A stretch of 64,000 nucleotides of DNA, from positions 3,025,382 through 3,089,381 of the forward strand of contig NZ_MCIF01000002.1 in NCBI RefSeq assembly GCF_003268475.1, in the 5' to 3' direction. Origin of the DNA: Thermogemmatispora tikiterensis. GTDB lineage: Bacteria > Chloroflexota > Ktedonobacteria > Ktedonobacterales > Ktedonobacteraceae. The notes under the pieces were generated by a model. The model did not search any database. It saw only the letters and a list, made by a program, of their open reading frames with translations, and was not told the origin of the DNA. Position 1 is the stretch's first letter. Each line of letters opens with the position of its first letter. A program made the translations under genes and the position numbers. Below are positions 17,022-24,856 of this stretch, piece after piece.

Positions 17022-17825
17022 ATGAGTCGGAGCACTGAGGTCGTTGAGCGTTCAGAGTTCGCTCGCCTCTTGACGGAGCTGCGCCAGCAGCATGGCCTCT
17101 CTCAGGGCCAGCTCGCTCAGGCCAGCCGCCTTTCGCGGACGTATATCTACCACCTGGAGGTGGGCATGCGTACGAATCCGTCCCCCCATGTGGTGCGCAA
17201 TATCGCTCGCGCTCTGGAGCTGCAGGGCGCGGAGTGCCAGCGCTTCTATGATGCCTATACTCGCCTGACAGGCCAGCATGTGGAGCCGGATCGCTTGAGT
17301 AGCGCGCTGCTGGAGCTGGGCGAGCTGGCCAGTTTATTGGTGCAGAGTACCTCCTATCCGGCACATTCGCTTGATCGCCTCTGGTTCCTCCATTCGTGGA
17401 ATGCCGCTTCCCTTCGCCTCTTCGAGATCGATCCCCGCCTGGCTGAGCAGCATCCAAAGTTGCATCTGCTGGAGTTCGTCTTTGATCCTCAAATGCGCCG
17501 CCGCTTCCACGGCTGGGAAGATCTGGCCCACCGCCTGGTGAGCGATTTTCTGTACAATACGCATACGATGACCCATCTGCCTGAATATAAGGCTCTGTGG
17601 CGCCGCCTGCGCGAGTTGCCGGAGTTTAAGCGCATCGCCTCGGCAGCCTACCCCAGCGGGAAGCCAGCCCCGTCCTTCGTCTTTCAGGTGCAGCATAGCG
17701 AGCTGGGCCGCCTGACCTTGCGCACGGCCACAACGGTCTTTACGGGCATGAGCAGCTACTCGATGGTGAGCTATGTGCCGGGCGATCAGCAGACGTTGAA
17801 GATTTATCGCGAACAGGGCTGGTGA
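17022..17825 (+). CDS. XRE regulator with MmyB-like ligand-binding domain
   Basis: This 267-residue protein has an XRE helix-turn-helix at about 12-70 (LSQGQLAQASRLSRTYIYHL). A domain at ~100-262 has the features of the MmyB/MltR ligand-binding family: the DRLWFLHSWNAASLRLF strand-helix, LLEFVFDP, and SYVPGDQQTLKIYR at the end. From memory, a Chloroflexus member of this family was crystallised with a fatty acid in a PAS-like pocket. Here the gene is divergent from a complete fatty-acid oxidation cluster, so a fatty-acid- or acyl-CoA-responsive repressor is the natural inference. It probably also controls itself. Confidence 0.88.
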   Translation: MSRSTEVVERSEFARLLTELRQQHGLSQGQLAQASRLSRTYIYHLEVGMRTNPSPHVVRNIARALELQGAECQRFYDAYTRLTGQHVEPDRLSSALLELGELASLLVQSTSYPAHSLDRLWFLHSWNAASLRLFEIDPRLAEQHPKLHLLEFVFDPQMRRRFHGWEDLAHRLVSDFLYNTHTMTHLPEYKALWRRLRELPEFKRIASAAYPSGKPAPSFVFQVQHSELGRLTLRTATTVFTGMSSYSMVSYVPGDQQTLKIYREQGW

Positions 17826-17975
17826 GCGCCAGCCTCAGCCGCGGCCAGCTCGCGGCTCCGCTGGCTCGCTCCTCTCTGGCCGCGTACGTGCAGCACCTGG
17901 GCACCGCCGGACCAGCTTCCTCCCATAGGCGCAGGCTTTCGCTCGAGCCAGCAGTGAGGGCCAGGGCCGCCCGGG

Positions 17976-18704
17976 CTACAGAGTCGGCCCGCTGGCTTCG
18001 TTTCTTCGCTTACGCCTCCGCTCGCTGCCGGTCGGGCTTCCCAGCCTCGCCGCCAGCCAGTAGGCCCCCAGGCCCAGGGTGAGAGCAAGCAGGGCGTTGA
18101 GGAGGAGGCCGCCCAGGAGGAGGAAGAGGACCGCAGGCAGCAGGATACCAGTTAAGAAGACAAAGATGACTACCGAGATCTGAAAGCCACTGTAGATAAA
18201 AAGGTAGAGGACAAAGAAGGGGAAGAAGAGGATGGCATCGGCCAGCAGGTACCAGTAGGTGGCGCGCAGGGCCGGTCCAAGGCCGTGGGGAGGCAACGGC
18301 TGCCCGGCTCGTGCGATCGGAGGCCAGCCGCAGGAGAAGTAGCACATGCTGGCAAACAGGCTTTGCCAGAGGCAGGCCCAGAAGGTGTAGGCGGCCAGGA
18401 AGGAGAAGATGTCGCCCCATTGGAGATGAGACATGAGGAAATCGGCCAGCGGGGTGCTGAGGGCAAACAGGATCTGGTTGACGGGCAGCAGCAGGACAAT
18501 ATACCAGACGACCATGAGGATGATGAGGAGGTCGCGCAGGACGGGATCGGCCTTCAACCAGAGGCCGCTCTGCCCTGGAGCATAGCCGGCTATCGTTAAC
18601 GCCCGCGCCTTTCGTCCCGGCAAGGTTCGCATGCCAGGGACTGGCTCTTCGCCCCCCGGTATCGGAGGCTCTGGCTCCGATGGGGGCTCGCGCTCTTGCT
18701 CCAT
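17976..18704 (-). CDS. Multi-spanning membrane protein, unknown
   Basis: This 242-residue protein has a Pro/Glu-rich N-terminus (~25 residues) and a basic patch. About five hydrophobic segments follow between residues 58 and 220 (LLIILMVVWYIVLLLPV, YTFWACLWQSLFASM, AILFFPFFVLYLFIY, VVIFVFLTGILLPAVLFLLL and a Leu-rich last helix). The tail is basic (RRRKRR). No family recognised. The downstream neighbour on the same strand is also a Pro-rich multi-spanning protein and may be a distant relative (compare SMCYFSCG with ACVYFGAG). AAAGGA lies 12 nt upstream. Confidence 0.7.
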   Translation of the reverse strand: MEQEREPPSEPEPPIPGGEEPVPGMRTLPGRKARALTIAGYAPGQSGLWLKADPVLRDLLIILMVVWYIVLLLPVNQILFALSTPLADFLMSHLQWGDIFSFLAAYTFWACLWQSLFASMCYFSCGWPPIARAGQPLPPHGLGPALRATYWYLLADAILFFPFFVLYLFIYSGFQISVVIFVFLTGILLPAVLFLLLGGLLLNALLALTLGLGAYWLAARLGSPTGSERRRKRRNEASGPTL

Positions 18705-18851
18705 CGCGCAGTCGTCCTTTGAGCGGGGTAGCCGCGCGCCAGGGTGAGTCTGCAGAGCTTGGGGCGGCTCTGCCCGCGATGCTGTATTGACAAATATCTA
18801 TCTATTGCAAGTATATTTGCTGAGGCTGGCCCTGTCCAGGGCCGGCTGAAC

Positions 18852-19814
18852 CTAGGATGATGGAGACGCTGAGGCCGGTGGCTCCTGGGCCGATTCCGGC
18901 TCTGATGCAGACGCCTGCTCTGATGCTGGCTTGGCCTCCGATGCTGGCATCGGTGGCCAGCCCTGCGGCAGAGGCGCCTGCAGCGGGTACAGCGGATAGG
19001 ACCCCTGCGGCGGATAGGGCGCCGGCCCTGGTGCTGGCGCTGGCGTCGGCGGCCAGCCGGCTGGCCAGGGCGCTGGCATTGGATAGGGCATCGGCATTGG
19101 ATAGGACATCGGTTGCGCTTGACTGGGACGCCCAGCGAGAGCACCAAGGGCGCAGCCGCCCAGTCCGAAGATGAGAATCAGGAAGAGATCCAGGAGGAGA
19201 GCGTCAAAGTAGGAGATGAGAAAAGAGGGGGAGAGAAAGTAGCTTGCCTCCAAACCAGCCGTGAACCCACCATGAGTACTGATACCGATGAGAATAAAGA
19301 GGAACGAGAGCAGGGCATCAAGCACCATAAACCAGAGAGTGGCCAGACAGGCGGTGAGCATGATTACGCGCATCTTGTTGAGGCGACGACTCATAAATAG
19401 CCCGGCGCCAAAATAGACGCAGGCGGCCAGCAGGTCCTGGGGCAGGCTGAAGACCAGGCTAAAAAGCAGGCTGCTCACGACGCCCTGCAGCAGAGGAGAT
19501 TGCTCCAGGCCCCTGGTCATCTGGGCCGTTCCCTGGCCGACGGCATCACCCACCGGCGTCACGGAACAGGCATTGACGATGACCAGGATGAAGAAGAAGA
19601 TGACAGCCATGACGAGGCTCGTGCGCCAGATCTCCTGGCTACCTCGAGGCGTGTCGGCCCCCAGTGGGCTGGCAGCGGAGCCAGCGGGCTGGAAGGGCTG
19701 CCCCCCTGGCCCAGCTGCCGGTGTCTGCCCACTGCCCGCCAGCTCTGGCTGGCCAGGCTGCGCTTGCTCTGGTTTTTGCTGTGGCTCTTGCACGGATTTC
19801 CCCCTTGTTTGCAT
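18852..19814 (-). CDS. Proline-rich multi-spanning membrane protein, unknown
   Basis: About 320 residues from the ATG at 19814. A Gln/Pro/Gly-rich N-terminus (~60 residues) is followed by four or five hydrophobic helices, among them SLVMAVIFFFILVIVNACS, VVSSLLFSLVFSLP and LDLFLILIFGLGGCALGALA. The C-terminal ~110 residues are Pro/Met/Tyr-rich with repeated YPMP and PAP phrases, then Ala/Ser/Glu-rich. The start is uncertain: no strong ribosome-binding site precedes 19814 and the frame stays open to 19967. Function unknown. The Pro-rich tail suggests protein interaction or wall passage, which is a guess. Confidence 0.65.
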   Translation of the reverse strand: MQTRGKSVQEPQQKPEQAQPGQPELAGSGQTPAAGPGGQPFQPAGSAASPLGADTPRGSQEIWRTSLVMAVIFFFILVIVNACSVTPVGDAVGQGTAQMTRGLEQSPLLQGVVSSLLFSLVFSLPQDLLAACVYFGAGLFMSRRLNKMRVIMLTACLATLWFMVLDALLSFLFILIGISTHGGFTAGLEASYFLSPSFLISYFDALLLDLFLILIFGLGGCALGALAGRPSQAQPMSYPMPMPYPMPAPWPAGWPPTPAPAPGPAPYPPQGSYPLYPLQAPLPQGWPPMPASEAKPASEQASASEPESAQEPPASASPSS

Positions 19815-20147
19815 GAATAGGCAACGCTGGAGCAAGTGTTTTCTCGGTGCGCCGTGGGTTGACCGACCTGTCCCGAGAGGTGCTCTTACGGCAGGCGGAG
19901 CGGAGGCGCAGGATGCCGCTGCCAAGCCCACTTCGCCGCTCCGGCGCCTGTGGCCGTCCCTGCTCATTAATGGGCTGATTCCATTGGTGATCTCCTTTTG
20001 ATCGCTTGAGCGTCAAGGTCTTTTACTGAGCTGAGAAGCCAGCGACGCAAAGGCAGCCCGACAAGCAGAACTGCCGCAGCTCTGACCAGCCCGCTATTCA
20101 GCGGCTCCACCAGTACTCGTGCCCGTCATCGTCCGCCGCCTGCATCG
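19815..20147. other. Intergenic, 333 bp
   Basis: This gap lies between a TPR gene and a membrane-protein gene, both on the minus strand. It contains the leader of the membrane protein. I see no RNA, terminator or additional gene. Confidence 0.5.
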
Positions 20148-21593
20148 CTATCCTCTGCCCGGTGCATGTTTTTCTTGCCGGCGGTCGGGGTCGCTAAAGT
20201 AGAGGTTGATTCCGCGCTTGAGGGTCTCTAGCAGCGGCTGATAGCGATGCCGCGGGGGCAGATGGACCGACTGACCGTCGAGCAGGCCCTGCAGAGCTTC
20301 GAAAAACTCTAGCTCTTGATGGCCCGTGCCCGCTCCGGCCAGTCCATTGGCCAGCCGGGAACGTAGGATGTCGTGCGCGCGCTGGAGCATGAGGCGCACC
20401 TCCTGGTTCGCCTCGGGGTGGATCGTACAGACATCGACCACCGCTTCGCTGAGAAAGGCCAGCATCTCTAGCGCCAGAGCGCCCTTGCTCATGGCGCGCA
20501 TGGCCTGCGTCGGCGGTCTCTCCAGGGCCGCGGCGATCACTTCGGCGGCGCGCGGCGCCAGCTCCTCTGGCTCTATGAGAATGCCTTCTTCGGCCAGATG
20601 CTCACAGAGCAGCCCAATCGCCCCCTCTACTTCCCGACGCTGGTCAGCCGGTACCTGACAGCTGCTGAGAAGATCGAGCATGCGCAGGAAGCAGGCCAGG
20701 GCCACGCGCGTCTGATGGAAAAAGGCGAAGAAAATCCCCAGGTTGCTCAGGACAACGGCCTCTCGCTCGCGGTCCTGGCTGAGGCGCGCCAGGTCGAGAG
20801 CCTCTCGATAGCAACGCAGGGCTTCTTTGGCTTGCAGACAGGTCTGGTAGAGCTGGCCCAGACCCCCCAGCGTGAGGGCTAAGAGGGAGTTGTCGTTTTC
20901 ACGACGCAGGAGAAGCAGGGCCTCCTGGTAGAGAGCATGGGCATGCTGAATCTGCCCGAGCGAGAAATAGAGCGAGGCCAGTTTGCTCAGGGTGGCCCCT
21001 CTGCCGCGCCGATCATCGATCTCGCGCTGGATGAGGAGCGCCTCCTGAAAACAGCGCAGGGCACGCTGAACTTGGCCATGCTCTTGATAGAAGGTGCCCA
21101 GGTTATTGAGCGTGGTACCCTGGCCGCTGCGATTGTCGACTTCACGATGGATGGCCAGGGCCTCCCGATAGCAGATGAGCGCCTCCTGATCACGATGCAT
21201 CTCCTGATAGAGGGTCGCAAGGCGCCCCAGGGTGGTGCCTTCGCCCGGCAGAAAGCCGGCTTCGCGCTGAATGTTCAGCGCCTGACGATAGACCATAAGC
21301 GCCTGCTCTCGCTCACCCCGCCGCTGGTAGAGAGTGCCCAGGCTAGAGAGGGCACTGGCTTCTTTGAGACGCATGCCATACTCGCGGCTGCGGACAAGCG
21401 CTTGCTGGTAGTAGTCGCACGCCTGGTCAAGACAATCCTGGCGTTGGAACAGGAGGCCGAGTCGGAAGAGGCTAACCATCTCACCATCCCGATCCCCTTC
21501 GATACGCTGCTTCTCTAGTTGCTTCTGATAATAGGCAATCTCTTCACCAGGGGTCATCGGCCCCTGCTCTTCTTTCTCATTTTCTAGAGCCAT
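20148..21593 (-). CDS. Tetratricopeptide-repeat protein
   Basis: This 481-residue protein holds about seven TPR units between residues 40 and 330, each with the A/L/Y/A pattern (for example LNNLGTFYQEHGQVQRALRC and LSKLASLYFSLGQIQHAHAL). The C-terminal ~150 residues are helical and end in a block FFEALQGLLDGQSVHLPPRH that recurs in the second TPR protein of this window. There is no signal peptide or membrane segment, so it is likely a cytoplasmic scaffold. AGAGAGG lies 8 nt before the ATG at 21593. It is probably monocistronic. The partner is unknown. Confidence 0.85.
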   Translation of the reverse strand: MALENEKEEQGPMTPGEEIAYYQKQLEKQRIEGDRDGEMVSLFRLGLLFQRQDCLDQACDYYQQALVRSREYGMRLKEASALSSLGTLYQRRGEREQALMVYRQALNIQREAGFLPGEGTTLGRLATLYQEMHRDQEALICYREALAIHREVDNRSGQGTTLNNLGTFYQEHGQVQRALRCFQEALLIQREIDDRRGRGATLSKLASLYFSLGQIQHAHALYQEALLLLRRENDNSLLALTLGGLGQLYQTCLQAKEALRCYREALDLARLSQDREREAVVLSNLGIFFAFFHQTRVALACFLRMLDLLSSCQVPADQRREVEGAIGLLCEHLAEEGILIEPEELAPRAAEVIAAALERPPTQAMRAMSKGALALEMLAFLSEAVVDVCTIHPEANQEVRLMLQRAHDILRSRLANGLAGAGTGHQELEFFEALQGLLDGQSVHLPPRHRYQPLLETLKRGINLYFSDPDRRQEKHAPGRG

Positions 21594-21932
21594 TTTCTAG
21601 CCTCTCTTTTGATTAAGGAGCTAAGGTCTTCAGACCCGACCTCCTTCGCCCGCTTTCCAGCCGATTCACTCCAGAACTGCTCTCGCTATCGGAATGGCTA
21701 CCACCGCGCCTCTCCACTGGCAGACAGGTACCTCACCCGGTTGAAGACATACCACGCTCTCCCCTTTCTTTGCTTCCAGCAATCTACGCTGTAATGTGAA
21801 CGATTGGTTGCTTGAGCAACAACTGATAGCTAGCCGCTTGCCTGGAAGTTATTTCCTTCTTAGTATACACCAATTCTTTGTGGATGAATATACCCATCCA
21901 GGTGCAAATTTGTAAAAGAGATTTGGAAGAAG
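21594..21932. other. Intergenic, 339 bp
   Basis: This region has lower GC than its surroundings. It joins the TPR gene leader to the end of the tnpB remnant. Sequence just left of 21933 would be the guide-matching flank of the old insertion. No gene seen. Confidence 0.45.
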
Positions 21933-22890
21933 TCAACGACCCCTGGCTTCAGCCAGGGGCTTGCCCGCAGCCTCGTCGGCCCGGGCTTCCGGGCTGGTTG
22001 ACAACAGCCCACTGCCCCGCAGGACAGGACAGCGATCCCGAATATTACGAGCCGCATTGATGGCGGCATGCTCCTGGAACCCACAGTGCGGGCAGGTGAA
22101 GTGATGCCGGCGCCGGCTTCCGCGCTGGCCACAATGGGAACAGAGCTGGCTGGTGTAAGCCGGGTTCACCTCTGCCACGCGCAACCCCTTCTCTTGCGCC
22201 TGCTGCTCGGTCCAGCGGCGGATCAGCCCCCGCTGCCAGAGTGCTAACCGGCGCCGCAGTGCTCGCCCCCGGATGTGTTCTTGCTGAGGCTGAGGGACCT
22301 GCAGCCGTTCAAAGACCAGCACCGCCTGTGGCGGTGCCCACTCCACCAGGCGCTTCGCCACCGTCTGCGCAAAGGTCTGGGTGCGCTGCCGTTGCCGGCG
22401 GCCAAGTTGTTGCAGCACCCGTCGGACACTGCGCGTGTCCCGATGCTGTGCCTTGTGGGCCGCCAGCTTCCTTCCGCTGCAACCGCGTCCGCGTCTTCGC
22501 CGTGCGCCGGTCGCGCACCTTCACCGCTTTCCCGCTGACGAAGAGCACCCGCTCCTGTCCATCCACGGCCACCAGCGCATTCGTCTCGTTCAGATCAATC
22601 CCTACGACGGCCTCGGTCTCTGGGCATGCCGCTGGGGGATCAGGCACCTCCAGCGTGAGGGTGAGTCGCCCGATCAGCTGCCCACCCCGTTCCAGCACGG
22701 TGAGGCTGTCCATCGTTTTCGCCTGCGTCAGCCGCTGCTGAAAGGCTTCCGGCACCCGGGAGGGCAGCTGCTTGCGTCCGGCCACCGTCCAGAGCGAGAG
22801 GGTGCCATCGGGGCGCAGACGGGCATCGCGTCCTCGTGGCCCGATCAGGAACAGCGCCCGTCGGCGTCGAAAGCAGCACACACCCTGGTG
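21933..22890 (-). pseudogene. tnpB: Decayed tnpB (IS200/IS605-type RNA-guided nuclease)
   Basis: Two overlapping frames together give a TnpB lacking its N-terminal ~100-150 residues. The upstream frame carries GRDARLRPDGTLSLWTVAGR and the first RuvC Asp in VVGIDLNETNALVAVDG, ending RTRLQRK. The second frame continues KLAAHKAQHRDTRSVRRVLQ, VLVFERLQVPQ (RuvC Glu), the zinc ribbon CSHCG/CPHCG and NAARNI. The frames are joined by a one-base shift near 22466-22476 (AAGGAAG; removing one G restores RKKLAAHK). The third RuvC Asp, normally just before Val/Ile-Asn-Ala-Ala, is Ala (codon 22062-22064, GCC where GAC is usual). No TnpA is present. It is a dead or dying element. Confidence 0.85.
21936..21962 (-). 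repeat. IS200/IS605-type right-end hairpin
   Basis: Inverted 9-mers CCCCTGGCT/AGCCAGGGG (21940-21948 and 21951-21959) overlap the last codons of tnpB, whose stop is in the conserved ...GTCGTTGAC tail. In intact elements of this type the hairpin marks the right end and the 3' scaffold of the omega RNA. Confidence 0.75.
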
Positions 22891-22910
22891 GGCGACTTCT
22901 GGATCGCTGG

Positions 22911-23537
22911 TTAGAGGAGGCAGACAGGTGCAGGGACCGTCGCAGCGGGGGCAATAGCCACAGCCCGCACGGGCTGATGACACGCTTCACAATTACCGTA
23001 GAGGGGCAGCGACGAGGGCAGGCGCGCCGAGATCAGCCCGGCCAGGAACCCGGCGGTCCAGGCAGCCCACTCCTGCCAGCTGCTCCCATCGGGCGGCTCC
23101 TCATAGACTTCGCCTTCGGTGAAGATTTGCAGGACTTCCTCGATGAGGGCCTGATCCGTCAAGACACGGTGGAAGTCGTCTTCCCGATCGCCATCGATAA
23201 AGTAGGACATGGTCCCGTAGTAGTATCCCTTCACGAACTCGGGATCGCTGGCCTCGATGAAGGGGACGTGAACCAGCTCCGGGGGATTTCCCTGCGCCAC
23301 CGTGACGAGCATCGCGCAGCGAGGCAACGGCACGGGAGCCATCGCAGGGGAAGCTGCCGCCGGAGCGGTATCCTGCGCTGGGAGCGACGACAGGGGGACG
23401 GACTCAGCGGGCGAGGCAGTGACAACAGAACACTCACCAGACGGCGCAGGTGGGAACCCCACGCGGTCGGCAAACAGGACCGGGTCCAGGGGCTGCTGGG
23501 GATCAGGGGACCCCGTAGGACCAGACAGCTCGGCCAT
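22911..23537 (-). CDS. Hypothetical protein with partial zinc-binding tail
   Basis: This 208-residue protein has a Pro/Ala/Ser-rich first ~85 residues, then a compact domain with FVKGYYYGTMSYFIDGDRED and LTDQALIEEVLQIFTEGEVY. A hydrophobic Trp/Ala stretch (WQEWAAWTAGFLAGLISARL) follows, then GNCEACHQPVRA. In the neighbouring frame the DNA continues with GCGYCPRCDGPCTC, so a one-base shift near 22970 would rebuild a CxxC...CxxC ribbon. The gene may therefore be frameshifted at its end and fused to the tnpB remnant. GAGGA precedes the start at 23537, with a GACA-type repeat 42 bp further up. Family not recognised. Confidence 0.6.
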   Translation of the reverse strand: MAELSGPTGSPDPQQPLDPVLFADRVGFPPAPSGECSVVTASPAESVPLSSLPAQDTAPAAASPAMAPVPLPRCAMLVTVAQGNPPELVHVPFIEASDPEFVKGYYYGTMSYFIDGDREDDFHRVLTDQALIEEVLQIFTEGEVYEEPPDGSSWQEWAAWTAGFLAGLISARLPSSLPLYGNCEACHQPVRAVAIAPAATVPAPVCLL

Positions 23538-24308
23538 GATATTTTCCTCTTTGTTTGCCAGTCGTTCGTTCCACGAACGGGACAGACAGGCAGACACACC
23601 CCACAGAACAGGACGGGAACCTCTGGCCTGCTGGGAGACACGGGGTCTTGACAAGACAGCCCGACTCCGGCAGCCAGCAAGCGACCAACGATACAGCAGC
23701 AGACAGACCAGAAAGACCGCTGATCGCGCTTGACAGCCGGGGTCAGATGCGGCATACTACGCCCGGACCTCGCTGTGCAAACTCCCTGTAACTGGCTGTT
23801 GTCCAGAGCGCATCTAGCCAGTGGCAGGATGAACAATCAGCGAGCTCTTGGAGCGCCTGAGTTGGAGTCTTAGGCGCTTCCGTATTGTTCAACACTGCTA
23901 TTCCAGAAAGAGCAGGCTCCTGACGCTTTCTTGCTGGTTTCCTCTCTCCCTCACCTCTGTCAGCACACCCCGACAGCTTACCGTCTGAAGCGGCAGGGAG
24001 AGCTGACACACACCTTGTCCCAGGCTCAGTATCTCGAGGGATCACTGGCATCGGCTGTCATCGCAAGTGAGCCTGTGATCTCTCCTCGACCGCTGAAGCG
24101 CATTCTCAACTCCCCTGGTCAGCAATCATATCAACGACGGGCTTACTTGACTGCTCCTACAAGGAGAGGATACATGATAATTACTCCAAAGTCAAGTGTT
24201 TAGAACCAGATGGAACCAATCTATACTAACCACTGGACATCTACTCGCTGCGCCAGTATACTAGGGATAAGCACTATGCACAAAACGACAATCTGGGAAC
24301 GAGTTCTC
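23538..24308. other. Long intergenic region, 771 bp
   Basis: A short GACA/GGCA tetranucleotide run lies at 23579-23595. The rest has mixed composition with an AT-rich end (24160-24300) that may carry the promoter of the HTH gene. No supported gene; frames here are short and lack ribosome-binding sites. Confidence 0.5.
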
Positions 24309-24494
24309 ATGGAGGAAGAGTACTTCTCCGCAGAAGATATTGCTAGAATGCTCCATGTCAATATCAAGCGCGTCTACCAGTGGATTAAAGAGAGTCGTCT
24401 GAAAGCGGCGAATATTGGGACGAAACGCCGCCCTAATTACCGGATCACCCGCAAGGCCCTCCAGGACTTTCTCAATCAGGGTGACGCGAGGTAG
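24309..24494 (+). CDS. Excisionase-like helix-turn-helix protein
   Basis: About 61 residues from the ATG at 24309, beginning MEEEYFSAEDIARMLHVN. It fits the MerR/HTH_17 (excisionase) pattern: recognition helix VNIKRVYQWIKESRLKAANI, wing with Arg-Arg-Pro-Asn-Tyr, and a closing helix RKALQDFLNQ. An alternative start at 24276 would add 11 residues; neither has a strong ribosome-binding site. Such proteins act as recombination directionality factors or small DNA-binding regulators. No integrase is adjacent. It sits in a degraded accessory zone next to a tnpB remnant, so it may be a leftover of a mobile element. Confidence 0.7.
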   Translation: MEEEYFSAEDIARMLHVNIKRVYQWIKESRLKAANIGTKRRPNYRITRKALQDFLNQGDAR

Positions 24495-24611
24495 CTCATC
24501 TTGGTCTCACTCCTGTTCCTGTGACTCCGCTCTTCGCGTGCAAGCAGTCCTCTGCGGAGGAGTACCTTTCTTTACCGTGCAGGCCAACTACTATCAGGAG
24601 GTAGCCTTTTT

Positions 24612-24770
24612 ATGCGCCCTAGACGTAGCCAGGACCAGGAACTGCTTCTGTTTAAATGACATCTTCAACCAGCAGAGCCGTCATCGCTTTCTGAAGCGGG
24701 TGGGCCTGGCTGGTTTCTCGGCCAGTGCTCTGGCAACCATGCTTGAAGCCTGCGGAAGCCAGCACAGACC
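24612..24770 (+). pseudogene. Decayed 5' end of a twin-arginine/lipoprotein solute-binding protein gene
   Basis: AGGAGG precedes an ATG at 24612 that gives MRPRRSQDQELLLFK and then a stop. In the next frame the DNA continues FNQQSRHRFLKRVGLAGFSA and ALATMLEACGSQ. That is the N-terminal signature of Chloroflexota sugar-binding lipoproteins: a twin-Arg-like motif with one Arg replaced by His, a hydrophobic core, then a lipobox ending in Cys. A one-base shift near 24650 separates the two parts. After ~24770 the sequence becomes a GC-rich stem-loop and no further binding-protein sequence follows. Confidence 0.65.
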
Positions 24771-24784
24771 AATGCCAGGAGGGG

Positions 24785-24826
24785 GCCGCCTTCCTCCCCT
24801 GGATTCATCCAGGGGTCCCCGGCGGC
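24785..24826. repeat. Long stem-loop resembling the tnpB right-end hairpin
   Basis: CCCCTGGA/TCCAGGGG (24796-24803 and 24808-24815) have a TTCA loop, and an outer 6-bp pair (24785-24790 with 24821-24826) extends the stem. The core matches the hairpin at 21940-21959 in most positions. It sits exactly where the solute-binding-protein fragment ends. Confidence 0.65.
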
Positions 24827-24856
24827 ACACCTTTATGGGAATTTAGCCCGCAACAC

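Noticed and set aside
21933..22983. Active TnpB or repurposed dead-nuclease repressor
   Set aside because: The N-terminal region is missing and the frame is broken, so decay is the simpler reading unless reads correct the frameshift.
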